Source: Rhodobacter sp. (GTDB lineage: Bacteria > Pseudomonadota > Alphaproteobacteria > Rhodobacterales > Rhodobacteraceae). From it: DNA of 50,026 nucleotides. Below are positions 43,222-50,026 of this stretch, in pieces (positions within the stretch are counted from its first letter, which is position 1; every line of letters begins with the position of its first letter). The stretch lies in the NCBI GenBank assembly GCA_020250125.1, contig JADCEL010000031.1, forward strand, positions 1 through 50,026, read 5' to 3'. Position numbers and translations under genes: made by a program. The notes beneath the pieces are model-generated. The model saw only the letters and a list, made by a program, of their open reading frames with translations, was not told the DNA's origin and searched no databases.

Positions 43222-43890
43222 TCAGACCGGCGCAAGCGCGCCAAGGACCGAGCGGAAAAGCACCGAACCATCGGTCCCGCCCAGGGCTGCGTCCACGGCG
43301 CGTTCGGGATGCGGCATCAGGCCAAGCACCCTGCGGTTGGCCGACAGCACCCCGGCAATGTCCGCCATCGCCCCGTTCGGGTTTTCGGCATAGGTGAAGG
43401 CGATGCGGTCTTCCCCGGCCAGCTGCGCCAGCGTTGCGGCGTCGGCGGTGTAATTGCCGTCATGATGCGCAACCGGCAGGATGATCCTGTCGCCCCTGGC
43501 CCATCCGCCGGTATAGGCGCTGGTTGCGGTGGCGACCGTCAGCGTCACCGGCTTGCAGACAAACCTCAGCCCCGCATTGCGCATCAGCGCACCGGGCAGC
43601 AGACCCATCTCGGTCAGCACCTGAAAGCCGTTGCAGATGCCCAGCACGAAACCGCCGCGCGCCGCATGGGCGGCCACCGCCTGCCCGACGGGCGACCGCG
43701 CGGCAATGGCCCCGCAGCGCAGATAGTCGCCAAAGGAAAAGCCGCCGGGAATGCCGACAATGTCCACGCCCGCCGGAAGGGCCGTGTCCTTGTGCCAGAC
43801 CCGAACCACCTCTGCCCCGGCCTGGGCAAAGGCCACGGCAAGGTCACGGTCACAGTTTGACCCCGGAAAGGTAACGACGGCAGCTTTCAT
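43222..43890 (-). CDS. purQ: Phosphoribosylformylglycinamidine synthase subunit PurQ
   Basis: A 222-residue class I glutamine amidotransferase that feeds ammonia to the PurL subunit in step four of purine synthesis. The catalytic Cys is in [12 protein letters not shown], and the His/Glu pair is in [10 protein letters not shown] near the C-terminus. The N-terminal [19 protein letters not shown] is diagnostic. ATG 43890 gives the usual length; the open frame upstream reads into a MITE-like element. Normally purS lies just upstream; here about 1.4 kb holding that element and an alcohol dehydrogenase gene intervenes. Confidence 0.94.
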   Translation of the reverse strand: MKAAVVTFPGSNCDRDLAVAFAQAGAEVVRVWHKDTALPAGVDIVGIPGGFSFGDYLRCGAIAARSPVGQAVAAHAARGGFVLGICNGFQVLTEMGLLPGALMRNAGLRFVCKPVTLTVATATSAYTGGWARGDRIILPVAHHDGNYTADAATLAQLAGEDRIAFTYAENPNGAMADIAGVLSANRRVLGLMPHPERAVDAALGGTDGSVLFRSVLGALAPV

Positions 43891-43965
43891 CGGCGGTCCT
43901 TTGCAAGAGATGCAAGTGTCGCTTAGACCAAACCGACGGGGCATTCCACCCCCCTGCCCCGTCTG

Positions 43966-44212
43966 ATGCGCGACCTTGTGCAAGCCGAAGACAATGGGCG
44001 AAAATCTGTCGGGAAACCGCGCGGCCGGGCTGGAAACCGCGCGCCCAGAGGACTGACTGAACACGCTCCTGTGGAGCGTTTTCACGGTCCGATTGCCAGA
44101 GGGCTTTCGCCCGCAGGCAAGGGGCGTGCCCCAAGCCTGACGGCGGTAATCCGGCAGGAAGGAAAGGGCACGCCATGCGCCGGCCGATTCAACAGAGCCT
44201 CGTCACGCTCTA
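43966..44212 (+). mobile_element. MITE-like element, copy 2 (about 250 bp)
   Basis: This segment matches the reverse complement of 8246-8600: shared blocks include CCGAAGAC-A-TGGGCGAAAAT, GAGACCGCGCGCCC-type and CGCAGGCAAGGGG stretches, GGTAATCCGG, AATCCGGCA-GAA, GGCAC-GCC and GATTCAAC near the right end. The right terminus TCACGCTCTA (44203-44212) corresponds to TCATGCTCTA of copy 1. The left end is unclear; homology fades before about 43966, so this copy is probably truncated. The central hairpin is kept (44059-44083), with a G-C pair of copy 1 replaced by C-G. It supplies the TAG stop of the alcohol dehydrogenase gene. Confidence 0.6.
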
Positions 44213-45247
44213 CGCCGAAAAGTCGGTGATCACGGCCACGCCCGGCGGGGTCGGTCCGTTGAAGGCGCGCAGCTCTGCCGAGGCACCCGACAGGGCCACG
44301 CGCCGCGCGATCAGCGGCGCGAAATCGACCCGACCCGCCTCGATCAGTGACAGCAGCGACGGATAGCGCCAGCCTGGCATGCCGCGCGTGCCGAACAGGG
44401 CCAGGTTCTTCATGTAGACGGCGTTCATGTTGATTTCCATGCGCGCCGCATGACCCACCGGCATCCCGATCTGCACATGGCGGCCCAGCGGGCGCAGACA
44501 GCCGATCGAGGCATTGGTGGTGGCGGCAATGCCCAGCGCCTCGATGCTCAGATGCGCCCCGCCGCCGGTCAGTGCGATGATGCGCCCTGCAACATCGCCG
44601 TCGCGCGCGTCAATCGCGGCCTCGGCCCCCTGCGCCAGCGCATGGGCCAGCTTTTCGGGAACGACATCGACAACAATGACCCGCGCACCCAGCGCGCGGC
44701 CCAGCAGCAGCGCCGAAAGACCGACCCCCCCGGTGCCATGCACCGCCAGCCATTCGCCGGCCCGCAGCGCCGCCCGGTCGGTCAGCCCATGCCAGACCGT
44801 CGTCACCCGGCACCCCAGCCCCGCCGCAACCGCCGGCGACAGGCTGTCGGGCAGACGTGCCAGGTTATGGGCAAAGGGTACAGAGATGAACTCGGCAAAG
44901 GCCCCCGGTTCGGTAAAGCCCGGCAGGCGCTGCCGCGCACAGATGTTGCCATGGCCCGACTGGCAGTCAGGACAGGCCCCGCACGCCAGAATGAAGGGTG
45001 CCACCACCCGGTCGCCCACCTGCCATGTCGATTGCGCCCCGGCTTCCACCACCTCGCCGCAGTATTCGTGGCCGGGAATCTGCCCCGGCTTCACGCGCGG
45101 ATGCTCTCCGGTCCAGCCATGCCAGTCCGACCGGCAGATGCCGCAGGCCAGAACCCGCAGCACCACACCATCCGGCGCGCAGGCGGGGTCTGCCACCTGT
45201 TCCAGCGACAGATCGTCATTATAGGTCCGCAGCACCGCAGCGCGCAT
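44210..45247 (-). CDS. Zinc-dependent alcohol dehydrogenase family protein
   Basis: A 345-residue medium-chain dehydrogenase. Catalytic-zinc ligands appear as Cys in LACGICRSDWHG and His-Glu in PGHEYCGE; the structural zinc site is CGACPDCQSGHGNIC. The NAD(P) Rossmann motif is VHGTGGVGLSALLLG with an acidic residue after it (VIVVDVVPEK), suggesting NAD+. The substrate is unknown; relatives oxidise various alcohols. ATG 45247 follows GGAGAG. Its stop TAG sits at the edge of the MITE-like copy. The gene interrupts the purS-purQ pair, which is unusual and suggests insertion, although its base composition matches the neighbours. Confidence 0.87.
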   Translation of the reverse strand: MRAAVLRTYNDDLSLEQVADPACAPDGVVLRVLACGICRSDWHGWTGEHPRVKPGQIPGHEYCGEVVEAGAQSTWQVGDRVVAPFILACGACPDCQSGHGNICARQRLPGFTEPGAFAEFISVPFAHNLARLPDSLSPAVAAGLGCRVTTVWHGLTDRAALRAGEWLAVHGTGGVGLSALLLGRALGARVIVVDVVPEKLAHALAQGAEAAIDARDGDVAGRIIALTGGGAHLSIEALGIAATTNASIGCLRPLGRHVQIGMPVGHAARMEINMNAVYMKNLALFGTRGMPGWRYPSLLSLIEAGRVDFAPLIARRVALSGASAELRAFNGPTPPGVAVITDFSA

Positions 45248-45298
45248 GGCCGGTCTCTCCGCTGGCCCGCCCCGGATGCCGGGGCGCGGGATTTCCCT

Positions 45299-45538
45299 TC
45301 AGGCGATCTCGACGGTGAACGTCTCGATCACGGTGTTGGCCAGCAGCTTCTCGCACATGGCGCGCACCTCGTGCTCTGCCGCCGCGCGGTCGGTGGCGGA
45401 CAGATCAAGCTCGATCACCTTGCCCTGGCGCACGGCCTGCACGCCGGCAAAGCCCAGCGTCCCAAGCGCATGGCGCACCGCCTCGCCCTGCGGGTCCAGA
45501 ACGCCGTCCTTCAGCATGACATGAACGCGGGCTTTCAT
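45299..45538 (-). CDS. purS: Phosphoribosylformylglycinamidine synthase subunit PurS
   Basis: A 79-residue small subunit that bridges PurQ and PurL in the FGAM synthase complex. The pattern MKARVHVMLKDGVLDPQGEA, then LGFAGVQAVRQGKVIELDL and ANTVIETFTVEI at the end is typical. ATG 45538 starts the conserved region; the open frame upstream overlaps purC and is not coding. It lies 11 bases after the purC stop on the same strand, so the two are cotranscribed. Confidence 0.93.
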   Translation of the reverse strand: MKARVHVMLKDGVLDPQGEAVRHALGTLGFAGVQAVRQGKVIELDLSATDRAAAEHEVRAMCEKLLANTVIETFTVEIA

Positions 45539-45549
45539 CGCAAGGTCTT

Positions 45550-46311
45550 TCAGTTGATCAGCGTGGGCTTTGGCGTATGCGTCACATTCGTGGGCAGGAC
45601 CCCCAGACGGCGGGCCAGTTCGGTATAGACATCGGCCAGCGGGCCGGGGTCGATGGCGGGCTGGCCTTCGGCGCGTTCGGCTGCGCGCATGTCCCACAGG
45701 CGGCAACTGTCGGGGCTGATTTCATCGGCGATGATCAGGCGCATGAAATCGCCTTCCCAGATGCGGCCGATCTCGATCCGGAAATCGGCAAGCCTTATGC
45801 CGACGCCCATCATGACGCCCGACAGGAAATCATTCACCCGCAGGGCCAGCGCCACCATGTCATCCAGATCCTGCTGCCCGGCCCAGCCAAAGGCGATGAT
45901 ATGCTCTTCCGCCACCATCGGATCGCCCAGCTTTTCGTCCTTGTAGTAGAATTCGACAATCGGCCGGGGCAGCGGTGTGCCTTCGGCAATCCCCAGGCGC
46001 GCGGAAATCGGCCCGGCGGCGAAATTGCGGACCACCACCTGGATCGGGATGATTTCTGCCATGCGCACCAGCTGCTCGCGCATGTTCAGGCGGCGGATGA
46101 AATGCGTGGGCACCCCGATGGCATTCAGCCCGGACATGAAGAATTCCGACAGACGGTTGTTGAGAACGCCCTTCCCCTCAATCGCCTGACCGGGCTTGGG
46201 CGTGCTGATCGCCCCGCCGTCATCCTTGAAGTACTGAACCAAAGTGCCCGGCTCGGGGCCTTCGTAGAGGATCTTGGCCTTGCCTTCGTAAATCTTCTTG
46301 CGTCGTGCCAT
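45550..46311 (-). CDS. purC: SAICAR synthase PurC
   Basis: A 253-residue phosphoribosylaminoimidazole-succinocarboxamide synthase (step eight of purine synthesis: CAIR plus aspartate plus ATP). Typical segments: [15 protein letters not shown] at the start, [36 protein letters not shown] and [16 protein letters not shown] 46311 follows GGAGAGGTC; the start eleven codons upstream has no better support. It is divergent from the DUF1476 gene (185 bases), an order common in Rhodobacteraceae. purS follows. Confidence 0.95.
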   Translation of the reverse strand: MARRKKIYEGKAKILYEGPEPGTLVQYFKDDGGAISTPKPGQAIEGKGVLNNRLSEFFMSGLNAIGVPTHFIRRLNMREQLVRMAEIIPIQVVVRNFAAGPISARLGIAEGTPLPRPIVEFYYKDEKLGDPMVAEEHIIAFGWAGQQDLDDMVALALRVNDFLSGVMMGVGIRLADFRIEIGRIWEGDFMRLIIADEISPDSCRLWDMRAAERAEGQPAIDPGPLADVYTELARRLGVLPTNVTHTPKPTLIN

Positions 46312-46495
46312 GACCTCTCCGCGCGGCGGTGAACGGGCAGGCACCGGTGCGGCGCCGGCCTTTCGCCGTTGTGCCGCAGCCTATACGGCAACCCGGCCCC
46401 TGTCGCAAGGCAATCACCGCCGTCTGGCCCCTTGCGGCACCGGGACAGAGACCGCATATGGTTGGGCAACCGGGATCACAGCAGGGAAACATCCG

Positions 46496-46810
46496 ATGTC
46501 TGGCTTCACTGACCGCGAACGCGCCTTCGAATCCAAGTTCGCCCATGACACTGAAATGCAGTTCCGCGCCGAGGCGCGCCGCAACAAGCTGCTGGGCCTC
46601 TGGGCGGCGGAATTGATGGGCAAATCGGGCGATGCGGCGGCAGACTATGCCATGAGCGTGGTCAAGGCCGATTTTGAGGAGGCAGGCACCGAAGATGTGG
46701 TCCGCAAGGTCGCGGGCGACCTGGGTGCCCTGTCCTCGCCCGACGCCATCCGCGCCAGGATGACCGAGCTTCTGGCGGTGGCCAAGGCCCAGCTTGTGGA
46801 CGAGGCCTGA
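46496..46810 (+). CDS. DUF1476 protein, ATP synthase zeta-subunit type
   Basis: A 104-residue helical protein of the DUF1476 family. In Paracoccus denitrificans a member is the zeta subunit, which inhibits the F1-ATPase so that it does not burn ATP. The conserved core FRAEARRNKLLGLWAAELMG is at about residues 22-41, and the rest forms three more helices (YAMSVVKADFEEAGTEDVVR, IRARMTELLAVAKAQLVDEA). The N-terminal segment MSGFTDRERAFESKF corresponds to the inhibitory region. ATG 46496 gives family length. Whether it inhibits strongly in this organism cannot be told from sequence. Confidence 0.87.
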   Translation: MSGFTDRERAFESKFAHDTEMQFRAEARRNKLLGLWAAELMGKSGDAAADYAMSVVKADFEEAGTEDVVRKVAGDLGALSSPDAIRARMTELLAVAKAQLVDEA

Positions 46811-46909
46811 CGTCGGCCGGGTGAGTCTGGCGACAATCGGACACGTTAACCCCGCCTGAACCTGCGCCGGCCCATCTGTGGGCCGACAGGCACGGGCGGG
46901 GGGGGAATC

Positions 46910-48826
46910 ATGACGCGCAGCGCGGTCTTTGGCGGCGGCGGCCCTGCCCGCGCGCTGCGTCTTTGCGTCATACCGGGCTTTTGCGCCATGGCCGTACTGC
47001 TTTTGCGGGACCGCATGGCGGGTCTTGACCCCGCAGCGGTATACCGGGCGGTGCTGGACGTGACACCGGTCACCTGGATGGTCTCGCTTGGCTGCGTTGC
47101 CGCAGGTTTCTGGGCCGTCGGCGCGCAGGAGATTGTGATGCACCGCCATTTTGCAACGCAGGCACCGGTCCGGCAGGCCCGCCATGTCGGCATGATCGCG
47201 GCGGCCATCGGTCAGACCCTGGGCTTTGGTCCCGCGATCGGCGCGCTGATCCGCTGGCGCCGCGTGCCGGGGCTTGGGGGCCTGCAGGCCGCCCGCCTGT
47301 CTGTGGGGATGAGCACCGGCTTTCTTGTGGTGCTGGGGTTTGTCTGTGCGCTGGCGACGCTGGCCGTCCCGGCGGCACCAGGACGGGCGGCGGCGGCGGG
47401 CGCACTGGCGGTCTGTGCGCTGCTGGCCGGTCTTTGCGCAATCCCGCCGCATTGTCTGGCCCGCCACATCCGGCTGCCCAGCCTGACCTGCCTGGGTTCC
47501 TTTACCGGCTGGGCCATCGCCGAAATGCTGGCCCTTGCGGCAGCCCTGTGGGTGTTTCTGCCGCCCGACACGGGCCCCGGTTTTCTGGCCGTGCTGCCGG
47601 CGGTCCTGCTGGCGCTTGGTGCGGGCTGGATGACGGGCGCACCGGGCGGGGTCGGTGCCTTTGAAGTCACCCTGATGGCGCTTTTGCCTGCGGTCGGGGA
47701 TGCCGCCCTGATCGGGGCGATCCTGGCCTTCCGCCTGACGGCGTTCGTCCTTCCCGCCGGGATCGCCGGCATCGTCCTTTTGTGCAGTCCGGCACGCGCC
47801 CAACCGGCAACCTGCGCTCCGGCCCTGCCCGCACAGCCCCCCCGGGCCGAGGCCGGGCTGGTCCGGCAGGGCGTGCTGACCCTGGAACGGCGCGGCTGCG
47901 CGCCGGGCTGGATGATCGGGCGTCTGCCCCACAGCTGTGTTGCCCTTGGCGATCCCGGCCCGGCTGCCGGCCCGGACGCGCGGGTCCGGGCGCTTGCCGC
48001 CCTGTCTGCCACCGCCCGGGCGGAAGGGCGCCTGCCCTGCCTGTACAAGACAGGCGCACGCATGGCCCTTGCCGCACGGCAGGCCGGCTGGGTCGTGCGG
48101 CCCATCGCGGCCGAGGCATGGCTTTGTCCCGCAGAGTTCAGCCCGGTCGGCCCGGCCCGTGCCGGGCTGCGCCGCAAGCTGCGTCGGGCGGGCCAGGCCG
48201 GGGTATCCGTCACCGCCGTCACCGGTCCCTGCCCCGTGGCAGAGATGGCCCGCGTGGCGGCGTGCTGGGCCAGGGCGCATGGGGGCGAGCGCGGCTTTTC
48301 CATGGGGCGCTGGTGCCCGCAGTATGTCGCGGGCCAACGGGTGTTTCTTGCCCGTCAAGGGGGCCGTGTGATTGCCTTTCTGACCCTGCATGACGGCCCC
48401 GGGGAATGGACGCTGGACCTGCTGCGCAGCCTGCCCGGCTGTCCGGACGGAACCATGTATGCGCTGCTGACCGCCGCAATCGACGCGGCACGCGCCGCCG
48501 GAGTTCCCCGCCTGTCGCTGGCGGCTGTTCCCCGCGCGTCCCGCAGGTGGTGGACCGGGCATCCGCCCGACGGCGGGCTGGCCCGGTTCAAGGCCGCCTT
48601 CGCACCGCGCTGGGAACCGCTTTATCTCTGCGCGCCGTCCTGGTGGGCTATGGCGGTCACGGGTGCAGACATCGCACGGGCGGTCCTTCGCCCGGCCCCG
48701 CTTGCGTCCGCCCCGCCACCGGCCGATGCTGCACCGAATGACATTGCCCCCGGCGCGGCGGCATGGCACAGGTTTGCCGAAGGCCCGCCGGCTGGCCGGG
48801 CAGCACCGCTGCGCCAGGAGTTGTGA
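46910..48826 (+). CDS. MprF-like membrane protein with DUF2156 domain
   Basis: A 638-residue protein. Residues ~10-300 hold about seven membrane helices of the flippase-like LPG-synthase membrane domain. Residues ~320-600 form a cytoplasmic GNAT-like DUF2156 domain (LPCLYKTGARMALAARQAGWVV, RRKLRRAGQAGV, EWTLDLLRSLPGCPDGTMYALL). Full-length MprF proteins are about 840-880 residues with some 14 helices, so this is a shorter type. MprF adds lysine or alanine from charged tRNA to phosphatidylglycerol and flips the product, lowering surface charge. The C-terminal ~45 residues are Ala/Pro-rich. ATG 46910 follows GGGGGGAATC. Its stop overlaps the next start (TGATG). Other lipid acyl- or aminoacyl-transfer roles are possible. 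Confidence 0.78.
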   Translation: MTRSAVFGGGGPARALRLCVIPGFCAMAVLLLRDRMAGLDPAAVYRAVLDVTPVTWMVSLGCVAAGFWAVGAQEIVMHRHFATQAPVRQARHVGMIAAAIGQTLGFGPAIGALIRWRRVPGLGGLQAARLSVGMSTGFLVVLGFVCALATLAVPAAPGRAAAAGALAVCALLAGLCAIPPHCLARHIRLPSLTCLGSFTGWAIAEMLALAAALWVFLPPDTGPGFLAVLPAVLLALGAGWMTGAPGGVGAFEVTLMALLPAVGDAALIGAILAFRLTAFVLPAGIAGIVLLCSPARAQPATCAPALPAQPPRAEAGLVRQGVLTLERRGCAPGWMIGRLPHSCVALGDPGPAAGPDARVRALAALSATARAEGRLPCLYKTGARMALAARQAGWVVRPIAAEAWLCPAEFSPVGPARAGLRRKLRRAGQAGVSVTAVTGPCPVAEMARVAACWARAHGGERGFSMGRWCPQYVAGQRVFLARQGGRVIAFLTLHDGPGEWTLDLLRSLPGCPDGTMYALLTAAIDAARAAGVPRLSLAAVPRASRRWWTGHPPDGGLARFKAAFAPRWEPLYLCAPSWWAMAVTGADIARAVLRPAPLASAPPPADAAPNDIAPGAAAWHRFAEGPPAGRAAPLRQEL

Positions 48827-49839
48827 TGACCGATGCCCTGACCCGCCTTCTGGCAACCCGCGACTGGCTGATGGCCGATGGTGCCACCGGAACCAACCTG
48901 TTCAACATGGGCCTGTCATCGGGCGATGCGCCCGAGATGTGGAACATCGAGCATCCCGACAGGATCCGCAGCCTGTACCGCGCGGCGGTGGATGCGGGAT
49001 CGGACATCTTCCTGACCAATTCCTTTGGCGGCAATGCCAGCCGGATGAAGCTGCATGGCGCGCAGAACCGGGTGCATGAGATGAACCGCGTTGCGGCCAG
49101 CCTTGGGCGGGACGTTGCCGATGTGGCGGGCCGGACGGTGGTGGTGGCAGGATCGGTGGGTCCCACGGGCGAGATTTTTGAGCCGATGGGCACGATGACC
49201 CATGCGGTCGCGGTGGAGATGTTCCACGAACAGGCCGAAGGGCTGAAGGCCGGGGGCGCGGATGTGCTGTGGGTTGAAACCATGTCGGCCCCGGAAGAAT
49301 ACAAGGCGGCGGCAGAGGCCGCGCAACTGGCCGGGATGCCCTGGTGCGGCACGATGAGCTTTGATACCGCCGGGCGCACGATGATGGGCGTCACATCCGC
49401 CGCGATGGTGGAGATGGTGGAAAAACTGCCGAACCCGCCGATTGCCTTTGGCGCGAACTGCGGCGTTGGCGCGTCTGACCTGTTGCGCACGATTCTGGGC
49501 TTTGCCGCGCACGGGTCTGAACGGCCGCTGATTGCCAAGGGCAATGCGGGCATCCCGAAGTATCATGACGGGCATATCCATTATGACGGCACGCCCCAGC
49601 TGATGGCCGAATATGCGGTGCTGGCGCGCGATGCCGGCGTGCGGATCATCGGCGGCTGCTGCGGCACCATGCCGGACCATCTGAAGGCGATGCATGGCGC
49701 GCTGGAAAGCCGCCCCAGGGGACCGCGCCCGACGCTGGAACGCATCAGCGCCCTGCTGGGCGGATTTTCCTCGGCGTCGGACGGCACCGGCGATGATGCC
49801 GGCAGCCCGCGCCGCGAACGGCGCGGCCGCCGCGGCTGA
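48826..49839 (+). CDS. bmt: Betaine-homocysteine S-methyltransferase
   Basis: A 337-residue TIM-barrel methyltransferase of the homocysteine S-methyltransferase family. The zinc-binding cysteines are in FGANCGVGASD and near the end in IIGGCCGTMPDH. The start WLMADGATGTNLFNMGL and TNSFGGNASR match the bacterial betaine-using branch (Bmt), which makes methionine and dimethylglycine; use of another methyl donor such as S-methylmethionine cannot be excluded. The basic Ser/Arg/Gly tail (about 35 residues) is extra. ATG 48826 follows CAGGAG and overlaps the stop of the MprF-like gene, so the two are coupled although unrelated in pathway. Confidence 0.87.
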   Translation: MTDALTRLLATRDWLMADGATGTNLFNMGLSSGDAPEMWNIEHPDRIRSLYRAAVDAGSDIFLTNSFGGNASRMKLHGAQNRVHEMNRVAASLGRDVADVAGRTVVVAGSVGPTGEIFEPMGTMTHAVAVEMFHEQAEGLKAGGADVLWVETMSAPEEYKAAAEAAQLAGMPWCGTMSFDTAGRTMMGVTSAAMVEMVEKLPNPPIAFGANCGVGASDLLRTILGFAAHGSERPLIAKGNAGIPKYHDGHIHYDGTPQLMAEYAVLARDAGVRIIGGCCGTMPDHLKAMHGALESRPRGPRPTLERISALLGGFSSASDGTGDDAGSPRRERRGRRG

Positions 49840-49889
49840 CCCTGCCCGGCGGGGCAGCGCGGCCCGGTCATGCCGCCCGACCGCCCTTA

Positions 49890-50026
49890 GAGCGTGTTGC
49901 GACCATTCCGATTCGGGATTCCCATGAGGTTTGATTTGTGATTCCCTCTGCCTATGGCAGATGTTGGGGGTCATGTATGGGCAAGCCACTTCCTATGGAA
50001 CTTCGTCAGCGCGTCGTTGATTTCGT
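49890..50026 (+). mobile_element. Left end of an IS630-type element, cut by the window
   Basis: A terminus GAGCGTGTTGCGACC begins at 49890, directly after a TA (49888-49889) that would be the target duplication. The leader contains CATGAGGTTTGATTTGTG, close to a stretch at the right end of MITE-like copy 1. A transposase start follows at 49977. The rest of the element lies outside the window. Confidence 0.7.
49977..50026 (+). CDS. IS630-type transposase, N-terminal fragment at window end
   Basis: The last 50 bases encode MGKPLPMELRQRVVDFV and then leave the window. This opening, with an Arg-rich start of the first helix-turn-helix, matches from memory the start of IS630-family transposases (MGKPLSMDLR...). 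It carries no catalytic DDE residues in the visible part. It is 51 bases inside the element's terminal repeat plus leader. Intactness cannot be judged. Confidence 0.65.
   Translation, partial: MGKPLPMELRQRVVDF

Noticed and set aside
46220-48856. An 878-residue frame on the minus strand opposite the DUF1476 and MprF-like genes
   Set aside because: It has no recognisable domain and is mostly Arg/Gly/Pro-rich; the plus-strand genes have clear family motifs and coupled starts.
1-50026. CRISPR arrays and tRNA or rRNA genes
   Set aside because: No regularly spaced direct repeats, and no tRNA-like TGG-TTCGA-type arms with matching acceptor stems, other than in the tmRNA, were found by eye.

Overview
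The window reads as chromosomal DNA of a GC-rich (roughly two-thirds G+C by eye) alphaproteobacterium, most likely of the Rhodobacteraceae (Rhodobacter/Paracoccus relatives). Support comes from a circularly permuted two-piece tmRNA gene whose tag reads ANDNRAPVALAA, a TrgB-type NUDIX protein, neighbouring photolyase and cyclopropane-fatty-acid synthase genes, the fumC/DUF4169/ribbon-helix-helix group, and a DUF1476 (F1-ATPase zeta-type) gene beside purC.

Layout. 0.3-5.0 kb: a decayed ArsR-like regulator, then on the minus strand an SDR oxidoreductase, a D-xylonate-dehydratase-like IlvD/Edd enzyme and a DHA2 exporter. 5.3-8.2 kb: a vanadium-haloperoxidase/PAP2-type exported enzyme overlapping an exported CRTAC1 (FG-GAP plus ASPIC/UnbV) protein. 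8.2-8.6 kb: a MITE-like element. 8.6-17.2 kb: a minus-strand carbohydrate/polyol ABC operon (binding protein, two permeases, a small two-helix membrane protein, two ATPases, a fused DhaK-DhaL kinase) with a LacI-type regulator upstream. 17.6-22.1 kb: a possible small membrane protein, surE-pcm-nlpD and a convergent trgB. 22.3-24.8 kb: a lower-GC BsuBI/PstI-type restriction-modification pair. 25.0-30.5 kb: cfa and phr, a class V aminotransferase, and a divergent orphan polyamine-type binding protein. 30.6-30.9 kb: permuted ssrA with a clear promoter. 31.5-36.7 kb: chrA, sspB, fumC, two small conserved genes, ccdA, tusA. 36.8-43.2 kb: RNase E and a dctBD two-component pair. 43.2-46.8 kb: purQ, a second MITE-like copy, a zinc alcohol dehydrogenase, purS, purC, DUF1476. 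46.9-50.0 kb: an MprF-like protein, a betaine-homocysteine methyltransferase and the left end of an IS630-type element.

How parts fit. The ABC operon looks like an uptake-and-phosphorylation unit: import of a sugar or polyol, then kinase action on a keto-triose or keto-tetrose. Its intercistronic gaps carry strong inverted repeats that may set gene-by-gene expression. The ssrA tag and SspB, the ClpXP adaptor for tagged proteins, lie within about 2 kb of each other. surE-pcm-nlpD is the conserved survival/cell-wall trio. purC-purS-purQ is a purine set interrupted by the alcohol dehydrogenase and a MITE-like copy.

The least expected signal is a pair of divergent inverted copies (8246-8645 and about 43966-44212) of a structured, apparently non-coding element. 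Its TA-GAGC ends resemble those of the IS630-type element at 49890. In both places an element end supplies the TAG stop codon of a neighbouring gene. Coordinates and starts were judged by reading the sequence only; no database search was run.
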